Shown here: piece by piece, positions 46,801 to 57,535 of the stretch
Position numbering within the stretch: position 1 is the stretch's first letter
How the letters are laid out: every line of letters begins with the position of its first letter
Notes under the pieces: model-generated
Databases searched by the model: none
What the model was told of the DNA's origin: nothing
The model's input: the letters and a program-made list of their open reading frames with translations, nothing else
Origin: Fasciolopsis buskii
Taxonomy: Eukaryota; Platyhelminthes; Trematoda; Plagiorchiida; Fasciolidae
NCBI GenBank assembly: GCA_008360955.1
Contig: LUCM01006746.1
Span: 194,380-258,379, forward strand
DNA: 64,000 nt
Direction: 5' to 3'
Position numbers and translations under genes: made by a program

Positions 46801-49187
46801 GTTTATCTCGTTCTACTTTCTCTATAGACCATTATGCACTCCGAAATGTTCATCTTCACAGAATCCAGCCTGTTAAGCGATTTCGGGACTCCCTGTTTCC
46901 CGATCTCCGCTGGTTTTTGTACATTGCCGAATGCTCGCCTAGACGATATCAATCATAACTCTATATCCAAAATCTCAGACAATATCTAATGTTGCTTTTG
47001 CTTTGCCAGTCTTACTCCGTATTTTCCTGTAACCATTTCCGGGGTTGTTAAAGTTTTCAACAATTATTCCTTGACGTTCTTTTTATTCGTTGTGTCTCTT
47101 CCATCCCTTTTTCCATCTGGGTCATCGACATGTGTTCTACACATAAGAGAATAAGGGAAATTCGCCTTTGATATATTCAAAGCTTCTTCTCGTCCCATTC
47201 ATGACTATCTCTGCAGACATCGCTTAGTGCCCAGAGTGAACTTATACAGAACTCTCCTGTTCCGTACCCCGGTAGAGTACTGGTGAACAAAATATGGCTA
47301 TTGACCAGCTAAAGGACAGTCTTCTTTGACACAAATTTCATTACTTATGCAATATTTTTCGCGTATTTCATTATGTAGAGTAGAGATTTTAACATTTTGG
47401 TTGTCATTTCGACATTGAAAAAGCCTAATAGTAAAATAAACTATCGCACATTATTGAAATTGGTCAGACACATCTATTATGACTCATTATCCATTTGGTA
47501 TATGACTTCGTCACTGAAGCGCTAGGATCAACACGCAAACACTAACTAGCCCGACCATAATACTCACATATTATTGTCCCTATTGTAACAGTGGTACCGA
47601 TACTGAAGGGCCGGTACGTCTAATTCACACTTCATCCTTTGAACGGAGACAGGATCAAGGATCGTGCCGATTGTTTGCGCGCCCAAACTAATCGATTCTG
47701 GTGTCAGGGCATGGCTGCAAGCATTGACCATAGAAACTCGGGAGGTGAGACGTAATCAGTAATCTCTAAATTATTCCTGTTTTTCGATCTCAGGAGGATT
47801 TTTCTAGGAAAGATGAGGTAATGTAAAGGTGCAAACATCTCTGACTCCAACTCTTAGTCATTCGACAGATTTTGGTTTTGCTCCGTCCAGCTGAATGGTA
47901 TTTTATTATTATCTCCTAGCTAAAAGTGATAATAATTATTGTTTCCAACTTTTGTTACTTCCATCACTAGCACAAAACTTCTATCTCCGTCAACGCACAC
48001 CATTTTTATGCTCATCTTTGTTTAGCTGAAAGTTTTGCCGTTCGCCCGACAGTATTTATGATTGGACGATTTGAAGAGTGCCAGGCTTCCAAATTCTACC
48101 CTGTGTGTCTTGTGGTTGCTTCATCTAGAATTCCAACTTCATCTTGACTGGATTTGTTACTTTTCTGGCACATGGTTTGCATCGCTCTTCAGCTTTAAAC
48201 AGCAGGGCGGGGCCCATTGACGGGTATTTATTTGACCGAGTTTGACATTGCACAACAGATGGACAATTAGTGGACTTACAGTAGTTGTTCGTGACGCCGA
48301 GTGGATGCTTTTTGTTCCATTCGACCAAGGTGAGATTTATCGCAATTCATTCACCTGACTTTACACACGAAGTTGTTCCGTCCTCCTTTTCGTCTTGTTC
48401 TTTCGGTCTCGACCGGACCCTATCCATAGTTCTGGGTGGCTACTGCGGTTCCTTGAAGTTGGAGAAATCTTGCCTTTGTTTCAGATGCATTCATAATGTA
48501 AGGTCGATTGATTATTCTTTTCTTTGGTCGATTTCATTGTCCACTACACACGTGGTACTTCTTATGAAGTTTATTTCCTCATGCTTTTCGCTGGAAAACC
48601 TTAAAAGGTAGTTTTCTTTGGTTCCTCAGTTTTGGTGTGCACCGTAGGGTTTATTGCGAAGCTTGGTGTTTATTTCGTATTTGTTTGTTGCCATATGCTG
48701 TTTCCCGTCACATGCCATGGGAAATTCGTTTTCCCACCACGGTCTGTAATTCCATTTTCCCATGTTTTACCTATTTCGCAGCGAACCAGAGGTCTTTTAA
48801 ATGATGATTGGGCAAACATAATCCCCTCGGTCAGTAACTATTTGACGACAATGAACGTATTACCAATTTATGTGACTCAAATATTTGGCAGAATCTTCGG
48901 CGGTGCTGTCTATTTCAGGGTCTGTATCGAGACTTCAGATAGTATCTCGTAAATACATAAACTCATCCTTACTTATTTATTTATTCGCATCCTCGCTAAC
49001 TTTGACACTCGTAAGTAGGCACAAATTCGGTAGTCCGCAAAATGATTATATTTCTACGGGTTTGTCTGAGCACTGTTTTCGTAGAAGTTCTCTGATTACT
49101 TTCTTTACGTGATCCCATTCAGTTGAAGTTAGGAATCCGGTGACATCAAACGAAATCACCACGTTGTCATCTTCCACAGTTGACTAG
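43867..49187. other. Unassigned AT-rich sequence
   Basis: There are many short frames, none with coding composition plus splice support. A faint minus-strand resemblance to a Penelope-type polymerase (ISFDVTGFLTSTEWDHVKKV at about 49150-49090) is too short to call. Confidence 0.45.
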
Positions 49188-49352
49188 TGGTGTTAAAATG
49201 GTCGTGGCAACTCAACCTGAAGCTCACGAGTTCGACTCTTTCCTCTGGCGGCCAACTTCCCCACTGAGGAATTTTTCGCCGGCCCGGCCCCTTCCTGAAA
49301 CTGATATACGTTGTTGTTTTACTAATAAAGGAAATCAATGGATAAAAAATAA
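49188..49352 (+). mobile_element. tRNA-headed SINE, copy 2
   Basis: It aligns with 38472-38637 from the head (GGTCGTGGCA) through the B box (GAGTTCGACTC, 49228-49238) to the body (CAACTTCCCCACT, GGCCCCTTCCTGAAA) and the end (ATAAAGGAAATCAATGGATAA). The A box is degraded. The differences are spread evenly, as expected of two old copies of one family. Confidence 0.8.
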
Positions 49353-49635
49353 AAAGAAAGTTGCCTTTCTCAGCTGATCCAATAACTGATGAGCTTTGGT
49401 TAGGTAATGGTAACATAGAGTACAGTTGGATATTTGAATTTCAGAAGTCATTATTATAAATTCAGAAAAGAAGTGAAACCGAGACATGCTTATTTTGCAA
49501 ATCTTCTAATTGAAGGAATTGCTGTGTTAGATCTATCGGGCCTAAATGGTTTTGGCCAAGCGGGCAGTATCGTGACGTTTCGGTCCGAAAGTTGCCAATC
49601 GCTTCCGCACTTCCACAGATTTCCAGTGATCGAGC

Positions 49636-49821
49636 TTAATTTCTTGCGAAATGAGTGCACTGCTTTATTAATAATAAAAAGAAGCCAAAAAGGCAAGCAC
49701 CAATGACTAAAGCGTTCACCTCATTACCGTTCTTCCCGAGTTGACGTCTCAGTTCTTGTACAGTGCACATGCGTTGCTGTTGATTCCTAACAAGAATGAT
49801 ACAGTTGTACAAACTCATCAT
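49636..49821 (-). CDS. Candidate 61-residue membrane microprotein
   Basis: A minus-strand frame has two consecutive ATGs at its start, preceded by ACC, and ends in TAA at 49636. The product has a charged, Gln/Arg-rich N-terminal half (VRNQQQRMCTVQELRRQLG) that could form a short helix, then a hydrophobic segment (NALVIGACLFGFFLLLI) near residues 36-52 and a short polar tail (KQCTHFARN). This is the layout of a small single-pass or tail-anchored membrane protein. Purine-start codons are enriched, though only about 20% start with G. A GGTAATG donor-like site lies inside, so it could also be a first exon. The plus-strand frame 49434-49706 partly overlaps. No homologue was recognised. Confidence 0.3.
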   Translation of the reverse strand: MMSLYNCIILVRNQQQRMCTVQELRRQLGKNGNEVNALVIGACLFGFFLLLIKQCTHFARN

Positions 49822-51154
49822 GGTTTCCTAATAATGAGTTGAGAATTGATATCAGTAGTTTCGTGTAGCTAGTAAATGCTCATTGTTGCATAATTATATT
49901 TCCATCGTTTCTGAACAATTAGCCTTCTTCCAACCACAGTGCTGCTCTCGTGGTTCTCGTCCATAGTGAACGAACAGTCAAATGTTAAGAAATTTTGAAG
50001 GTTATTGTAGTATTTAGGAGAGAAAAGCACAGTGAGTTTTTCCGGTGCCGATTTTCGCGCATTCACTCCGAATGGGGGAGCAGAAATATACTCCTTATGT
50101 TGCATGTAAATCGGTAACATGATTCAGATTCTGCATTTCTATTCCAAAGAAGAAAATTCATGACGAAGAGACAGATAATGTATTACATCAAGGATAACGT
50201 CCCCTTTGGTTCAAAGTTTTTGTAGATACAGTTCAGGAGAATGACACCGGAAGTAGTTCAAGAAGTAAATATAAAAGAAGCTCTCCGTTTAGTGTTCTGT
50301 GGTTTTTACTGAACAGAGCTGGGAAAATTTTGTACTAAACTAGTTTTTACGTACTCATAAATTAGCTACTTTTATTGCAAACTGATCTCATTTCAGTACT
50401 ATAACCGAATCACATTTTTCGCGAAAATAGTAAAATATTAGCAATTCCTGTTAAAATTAATTAATCCGAAGGGACATCGGCCATTTTCTTTACAATTATC
50501 GGTCCTTGGCACAAATCCAATAAGCGGTATGCCATTCAATGATAACTTTTTTTGCATGTTATCAGGTAAACCAAAAATTAGAAAGTCGATCCATTTGCAA
50601 ACCTTCGCTTAACAAAATCCATGGACCACAATCATGCGACAGAATGGAACTACGAAAATTTGGATAATTAACTAGAATAAGTCAGAGTTTCTCGACCAAT
50701 GCAATACACCTATTCAACCAAGTGATTCGGCCAATTGCAGTATTTTAGATATATCAATCCTCTAAACAGTAACCGAAGCAAAAGCAATCCAAACTGATGA
50801 GTTGCGTAATAAGACAAGACAAAACCTTGAGGCTTTTTGAATCTAATTAGAGAAGGAAGCATGTGTGTTTGAAATATCAGGCAGCTTTTGGAGAATAAAA
50901 AGTTTTTAATCCATATCTACCCATAAGCATGATAGCTTCCAAATTTGGTTTTGGTAAAGTCATTTTATACATTCTTTTTAAGGACCGAGTCGGCTGCCAT
51001 TTGAACTTCCCGAAATTTGCTTTCAGTGGCCTAATCAACCTGAGACACTGACACTGGTATTCACGGTGAAAAAGCATCGCATGTTTCTGCATGCCTAAAA
51101 CTTCGTATTGCTAGCTGATTGCAAATCACTCTTGTCCTTTTTCGGACCAAAAAG
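49822..51154. other. Unassigned AT-rich sequence
   Basis: Nothing was recognised. Confidence 0.5.
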
Positions 51155-51309
51155 GCACCCGTGAAGCCGTCTCCAAAGATACACAAACATTCCACTCGGG
51201 CCCCGGTAAACCGGGCATTAAACCTAACCTGTAACTTCCAGCTGCAGGCCTATGGCCTTATAATTGAAGCCGTTTCGGGAAACAGTTCGTTACTAAGAGA
51301 AGGTTCGAG
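51155..51309 (+). CDS. Candidate internal exon, unknown gene
   Basis: A 155-base stop-free stretch follows a pyrimidine-rich acceptor (CTCTTGTCCTTTTTC then AAAAAG) and precedes a CGAG/GTAATT donor. It reads APVKPSPKIHKHSTRAPVNR, ALNLTCNFQLQAYGLIIEAV and SGNSSLLREGS. GC content is visibly higher than the flanks, and about 25% of codons start with G. It starts in phase 0 and ends in phase 2. No partner exons or family were identified, so this is a proposal only. Confidence 0.28.
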
Positions 51310-52673
51310 GTAATTGGTACAAACCTTGTCACAGCAAGTGACATACTCGACAAGCATTGATATTTGTTCAAGTATGTTGACTATGCGATCAACCAACTGA
51401 CAAGTTCCGGAATAGATGGTTCATGGTGCACAACTTTCAGCCCAACTTATATGTCGAAAGGAGATAGAACACTTACAAGTTACCTAATTTGCGTTACCAA
51501 AAAATAATCAGAAATGGAGATAAATTTGAAAATAGCTCTTTTTTGCAGCATCATGATTTTATTGTTTTATTATGCAGTATCGGAGTTCTTCCAACCACTT
51601 TCATAGCAAAGTGTAATACAATCACCTGAGATCTGCAAAAAAACTGACAACAGTAAACGCAGTATGTTTTATTTAAGTCCAAAATGTACTCGATAATTAC
51701 TTCAACTTTTTTCAGCGTGGTCACTTTTGGGAACGTCTGGTTGTACTTTTGGGATGTTTTTGAGGCAACCGTGGTAACAGGTATGTTCAATTTTATCTCA
51801 TCGCACAATGACACCTGCGACACCATGTCAGATGACTCGACTTCAGTTTATCACTGGTCACTCGGTTGTAAACTTAATGAACGCTGTTGCTTGCAGACAA
51901 TTACATGGGACAGGAATGAATGAAGACACCAAGGATATGGTTAGAATAAACCCAAAATGACAAAAAAGAGCTGTAGTGTGTCTATTATAGGCGGATTCTT
52001 ACTGTGTGACGCCTGGACAATCGTGTTTTAAAATGCACGTTTGTTTCGCATGACATGTCAAAGTGTTCCATTAATTTGTACTTTTGTATGCCGTTCCAAA
52101 ATGACCAGGAGTAACTATATTCAACGCAACTACGTTCTCTGATATCCTCAAATCAGTTCCGAGATTACTCACATCAAGTAGCTTACCCGAGAAAATGATG
52201 TCAGCCTGGAGCACACTTCATCTCTTTATGGTCCTAACACTTTTGGAAGCAGAAAAATAAGCATGCAAACATATATGTAACATCAAAGTGATGTTGGCGC
52301 CTTCACACCATTCACAATTCAATGGATACAAAATTTGGTTTCCCGCTCGGTCGTCCTGTCCAAGGTCATCCCAAGAAACATCATGCCCAGTAGACTATTA
52401 AGATGCTAGAGGAATAGAAGTCGATCTGGACTTAATGGCATAGTATTTCAAGAAATTACAGGCAAATGGTCGATATGTAATCGTTAGTTGACTGAGTTGC
52501 AGAATAAGGTTCCGTTTGAAGTGAACTTTTACAAATGATCTGAGTTGATTTTCGGCAGTCGATTCGTAAACGTAACCGACTATCTTTCTTCCTTACGTGC
52601 ATATCGTGAGCTGCATAAAAGAAGTGTCACGGCTTAATTACCTATTACCCCACCAAATCATATATCAGTGGTT
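51310..52673. other. Unassigned AT-rich sequence
   Basis: Frames 51551-51826 (minus) and 51684-51923 (plus) oppose each other and have no motif. Confidence 0.5.
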
Positions 52674-54177
52674 TCATTTCCGCAGCGTGACATGATGGAC
52701 TATTCTGGTTGAGTATCGCAAATGGACATACAAATCCTGTGTCAATAATGTGGCGGTGATTGGAGAAAATAGATGATTTGGTTCAGTGCTTGCTTGCATT
52801 TGGGATAGCCAGTAGGCGAAATTTTCTGACAAATGCATAGCCTGCTTAATTTGATCCCACCGCTCGTCTACACTGATGATCGTCGAAGTTCTTAGTTCCT
52901 CGGATAGCTTCTGTTCGTAGCTGTTGCGAACAGCCGAATCAGACAAACGTTCGACAGCCAATCGGATTTGCGGCCTGCGTCGATGGCCATTCAGCTGCAG
53001 CAAAAATCGCATTAAAATTAACCTATGGTCCGAGTCTACGTACATGTTCCACTATGATCTACAGTTCTGGACAGAAACGCCTCAACGGTAGCTTACTGCA
53101 ATATGGTCGATCTGACTCAGAATACCTGTCGAGTTAGAGCGCCTTGTCGTTGTTCGACGCGAACTGTCGGAAATTTTTGTGCTAGACATGAATAAATTAT
53201 TGTCCGCAAAACATTGGAGAAGCCTGTCCTCATTATCTGTACGCTGAGCAGCCAAAGCGCACCGCTCACCTAAACAGGCTTTCGATACACTCAGTCTCCC
53301 AACTTGTGCATTAAAACCACCTGCTACCACTACAATGTCAGAGCCTTTGCTCTTCCGAACAAGGTTGGGGAAGTCGTCATAAAACACCTCTTTTTGCATG
53401 TCAGTGCTGCAGTCTGTTGGGGCGCGTTACGAGATGACAAATAAACCGAGCTTAACACTACTATTCTTCCGGACGCCAACTGGTCCCTGAAGTCTCACGG
53501 CGCACAAGGGACTGTTAACCGGGATCCAGTCTAAAACGGCCACTTCAGCCTTCTTACTTAAAACTATTCCAACTCCGCGTTGACCCAAAACTTGAGCTGC
53601 TTGGTCACCTGAAGTGCGAAGAAAATATCTTGACAAGACATTCGGCGCAGTCACTTGAATTACTCTAATCGAATCCTGAATTCGTGTTTCACTCACGCAA
53701 CAGACATCAATCGAAAGTGAGTCCACTGTCAGAGCGAAACACGCCTGTCTGCATTGGATTACACACATTGAAGGAGCCCAGATTCAGAGGTTGACGACGC
53801 TTGAGAAAATGTGAGCTATCAGACTGAAAACCACGTACTACACTACTTGACAATAAACCGTTGCGAGTATCGGGCGTGTTATCAATGGAGATACTATGGG
53901 TAGGCAGAAGGGGCAAACAGATTGGGTTGGAGACAGAAGAGATAGGTTGAATAAAAGAGAAGGAACTCTGAGCACTAGCATATTTATCACTACCCACCCC
54001 ACCTGCGCTCGATGCAATGGGCAGTGTGGTCCTGATTAGCCTGCGCAACGACCGATGCAGTATGGAATTATTTGTAGGTGTGTAACTCATGGGGAATAAT
54101 GGACGGGTACTGCTAAGCAGAAGAACGATTAGGGTTCTCAACCAAAGCCTTTGGTTCTGACAAGAACCTGACCGCAA
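52674..54177 (-). pseudogene. RTE (SR2-like) LINE: 5' region and endonuclease
   Basis: Four minus-strand frames form one APE endonuclease. A Ser-rich leader opens at 54177; then RQPLNLGSFNVCNPMQTG (about 53790), VDSLSIDVCCVSETRIQDS (about 53710), GQRGVGIVLSKKAEVAVLDW, LCAVRLQGPVGVRKN, GSDIVVVAGGFNAQVGRLS (about 53335, catalytic D-F-N now G-F-N), SQIDHIAVSY (about 53110) and YVDSDHRLILMRFLL (about 53040). A connector runs to 52674. The endonuclease would nick DNA at the insertion site. Frame shifts near 53740, 53410 and 53065 and the altered catalytic Asp show decay. No reverse transcriptase follows, so the copy is 3' deleted, which is unusual for LINEs and implies a later deletion or rearrangement. 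Confidence 0.8.
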
Positions 54178-54694
54178 GGCAGCGGGGTACAGCTGAGTGG
54201 AAGCCCATCTACTCGGATCAATTATTATTCCACTCGTTTTTCCGACTGAGCTGCTAACTCATATCAACCCCAACTTGGAGGACCAGGGGACTACTTCGTC
54301 AGGCCTCTACCCATTGATGTTCCAGGCATGATTGTATCTTCGGCTTGAGGTAAGCCATCCTGTATAGGCCGGAGTAACGTAGCCAGCTCAGTGATGTTAG
54401 GATCATAGCCGGTCATCCTAATAAGTAAGGATTTCCTTTTGAACTCCTACGACATAACGGCATGAGTCATTTTACCGACTGTACAGTAAACGTGATCTAT
54501 CTAACGGTGTCTAATGGCTTCACGCTTGCCCCACACGAATTCCGCCTCGCGTCTGGAGTTGACTTATTGATTTTTGCTGACCTTCGGACTTAACTTTCAA
54601 TTAAAAAACTACAAGTCATCCGCCCAACCTTGCAATCGGGAGGTGTTAGATTTGGGTTTCACTCCCATGTGAGCTCATCAGTGGTGCATATCCA
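54178..54694. other. Probable 5' leader of the RTE element
   Basis: It lies between the RTE first frame and the tRNA-like segment on the same strand. It is non-coding, with higher GC than its surroundings. Confidence 0.35.
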
Positions 54695-54782
54695 TCAGTG
54701 CACCCAGTGCTTGACCCCAGATCCTTGCGCATGAGAGACGTGCATTACCACTCTGCCTCGGAGCTGATCCGAATTCCTAAAT
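54695..54782 (-). promoter_or_regulatory. tRNA-like segment with A and B boxes
   Basis: Read on the minus strand, CTCCGAGGCAGAGTGGTAAT contains a near-perfect A box (AGGCAGAGTGG) and, about 41 bases on, GGGGTCAAGCAC is a fair B box (9 of 11). The middle TCTCTCATGCGCAAGG resembles an anticodon arm. It sits about 520 bases upstream of the RTE first frame in the same direction. It could be an internal pol III promoter of a SINE head or of a LINE leader. Confidence 0.5.
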
Positions 54783-54791
54783 CCAGTTAAT

Positions 54792-55112
54792 TTAGTTGTC
54801 ATCCCTAAGGAAAGTTAACAATGTCCGACGGCTTCGAAGGGGAATGAGATTACCATTTGCTAACTTCAGTCGAATGCTTTCCACGAAGTCATGCCTTCTC
54901 ATCAGGACTGGGTTATTCTTCCACGTAGCATGTATCGCGTTTGATTTCCCCTGTACACATCTCACAGCTGCTTGCAAGCAGTGCGCCAGAGTGACGATAT
55001 TTTTTTTTGACTGTCCTTCGGACTTCGCTCTCAGCGCACAAAGTCTATGCCTCACTACAGCACTACAGAATGAACGACCGCCTTTATTGCTCAAGCATTT
55101 TCTTGCACACAA
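54792..55112 (-). CDS. Unrecognised coding-like ORF
   Basis: A minus-strand frame of 106 codons ends in TAA at 54792, ten bases before the tRNA-like segment. About 26% of codons start with G and it is Arg/Lys-rich (VVRHRLCALRAKSEGQSKKN, FVESIRLKLANGNLIPLRSR). The initiation codon is not ATG. It could be the end of another mobile element. The overlapping plus-strand frame 54796-55137 is Phe/Leu-rich and is likely the shadow. Confidence 0.22.
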   Translation of the reverse strand: MCARKCLSNKGGRSFCSAVVRHRLCALRAKSEGQSKKNIVTLAHCLQAAVRCVQGKSNAIHATWKNNPVLMRRHDFVESIRLKLANGNLIPLRSRRTLLTFLRDDN

Positions 55113-57387
55113 TCTGGCTGTTAATTCCGACAGATGAGCTTACCCATTAATTAATTTTATGAAAAAAGCAATGTACTCTACCTCGCCTGTTACTGAACCA
55201 ACCTCGGAACTATCCGCCGTCATTTACGCCTCTTGAGGAGCCACATTTTACTTATTTTTTTTACAATAACGGAATATGCAAACACGCGGGCGATTAAACT
55301 GAAGCTGTACCTTCTGGTTCATATACTAGACCTGTCCGAGCGTATATACAAATGAACTTGTATATATATGATTGTATACGCATATATAAATGCATGCAAA
55401 AACAGGATTATGGGAACTTGGATATAAAAAATATCTGGTAAATATTCAATTTTTATACAAACATGTTCTGACTTATGTGTGAAATTCTTTACAAATATGC
55501 ATAAACAAACAAGTTCGTCGGTTTACATATTTGAGCGAGTTCTAAAAGCCTATCCATTCAATTATATCTATTCATGAAGTATGGTTATGCATTTGGACAC
55601 ATCATTACACTTCTTCAATGGAATACAAATGGTCCTGGTACGATGCACGAATTGGGATAGTAGAGGGAGTGGCAGTAAAGATATTGTTATTTTCTACGGG
55701 AGAAGGAAAGCTGTCCCATTAGATTTCTGTTCTCCGTCCAAGTTACTCAGAGATACTAAAAGAAGCAAAAATAAATACTTCAAATTCGCCGGTTATTCAG
55801 TGTTTAGAAGGCGAGTTTTATTTTCATTTACGCAGTCGGAACAGTGACCATTAATGCTGTGTAACGTGCTTGTAAATGACACTTGAAAACTTACCACACT
55901 GAACGAGGAGACATTTCGCAGACACAAGGTAAGACGTCTTATCCGCTTATAGCTATTGATAATTTAACAGGTTGAATTTCCTTTGAATACTCGTCTCACG
56001 AAGTTAGGTGAACGTGTGTGCGTCAAATTCAGCAAACGTATTTTAAGTGTTTACTGCACGAAATATTCGATAAGGAATGCTGGAGTACCGAAGGCATGAT
56101 GGAACCATATTGTTTCATGAAGATCGGTAAGTGCAGTGGAAATTATCCCCATTGTACTCCACGGACTTCTCAACATTTTCCGGATCAGCACCAGTTCACA
56201 GGGTGAGGACAAATTTCCAACTTAGGTGCTAGGCTGGAAGATGGGTGAAATTCACCCAAAAGGATCATTTAAGGACGCTCGTTTGCAAGTACCCAGTTCA
56301 GTTGGATATAATCATGCATGCTAGCATTTTTACCACTTCGTTTCAACTGCATTTAGTGTTAGTCACATGAGTTTGCAAAATTCTTTTCATTAGGAAACAG
56401 TCATGTGACTTTCATGTGACTGCCAGACGCCCTTTGGATGCTTGTTAAGTGCCTTGTAGGCGACAATCGCGTCCATGCCCACGGTTTCACCTCAAGAACG
56501 TTTAAAGTAACTGGAACACACGCATTGCGGAATCTGGTGGAATAGCTGTAGAAATCAAAACATCAAATAATTCATTTTAATAGTCCACGCGAAATGCACC
56601 AACATGCAAACAATATTAAAGTCCGCATGACCGACATCGTCATAAAAGTGAGTGGGTATTCCATCAGATTTTTCGAATATACGGAGTTTGATGGCACGAC
56701 CGTAGCTTGAAGACACATTGTGAGCACCTGACAGCAACTTGTTGATCACATAATTGCATCCCATGAAAACAAATTCCGTACATTAAGATGGTTACGGCTG
56801 TAGAAAACCGAAAGGCACTTTATTGTTTTTACTTCCTATTCCCGCTAGAACATTAAGTACCTGAAATATAATTCCAGAATGTTCAGCATCTGTCCCGTCT
56901 ATAGCCTGGCCAGCGATTCGGCACGTACCTGACAAGAGTGGCTACACTGAGTCCTAAAAGCCCGGTATAGCTAGTCTTTACATATATATTCAATAATAAT
57001 AACATATGGACAACCTTCTCTCTTAGTCGGTTGGGGATGTCCGGGTTGCATAAACAGCTGCCTCATGTAAAACATTTGCAGTCACACTGTGGCTTTATCT
57101 GCATTAAAATGCCTATCAATATCAGCCGCTAACACATTTGAATCTCAATCACGAGTGAATGTTTTTCACACAGATTTGTGTGGGAAATCAGTGTTAGCAA
57201 AAAAGCAAAATACGTTTCTGTTTAATCAGAGTAAGAACCAACAATGTCAAAAGAGCACTGTGCTTATTGAGAAACGGAGCGCAGTAATCAACGAGAACCT
57301 GTTCCTGGGTCTCAAATGATGACGAAGAGGGAGTCCAGTGTGACGTTTGATAAGACCTTTTATGCATGCGACCGAAAGGCACTTCAG
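55113..57387. other. Unassigned AT-rich sequence
   Basis: It contains TA-rich patches (55340-55500) and a short set of inverted and direct repeats at 56361-56421. The plus-strand frame 55581-55847 is borderline in composition and has no motif. Confidence 0.45.
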
Positions 57388-57535
57388 AGAATCGAACAAA
57401 AATGTGATCAATGGCAGACAATTAGCAAATGGAGTTAACCAGGGTCGTCAGTTTTACGACTCCAAGATGATCGAAATGCAGATCGCATGGGATCAATTGT
57501 CCGATAACTGGTGGAACCACAACGCAATCGTTTAG
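57388..57535 (+). CDS. Candidate terminal exon, unknown gene
   Basis: After a CGAAAGGCACTTCAG acceptor the frame is open to a TAG at 57535. It reads ESNKNVINGRQLANGVNQ, then GRQFYDSKMIEMQIAWDQLS and ends DNWWNHNAIV. About 28% of codons start with G and two thirds with a purine, which suggests real coding. It would begin in phase 2. A possible preceding exon ends at CCTGTTCCTGG near 57309. No family was recognised. The minus-strand frame 57586-57789 nearby is separate. Confidence 0.3.

Noticed and set aside
48285..48952. Two plus-strand frames over 100 codons
   Set aside because: Phe/Val/Ser-rich with non-coding composition and no splice or motif support.
49090..49160. Penelope-type polymerase fragment (minus strand ISFDVTGFLTSTEWDHVKKV)
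   Set aside because: Only one motif-like stretch; the expected following motifs are absent downstream.
54876..54907. Hammerhead ribozyme (minus strand CTGATGAGAAGG, later GAAA)
   Set aside because: Three extra bases separate the stem II pairing from GAAA, and flanking stems I and III could not be built.
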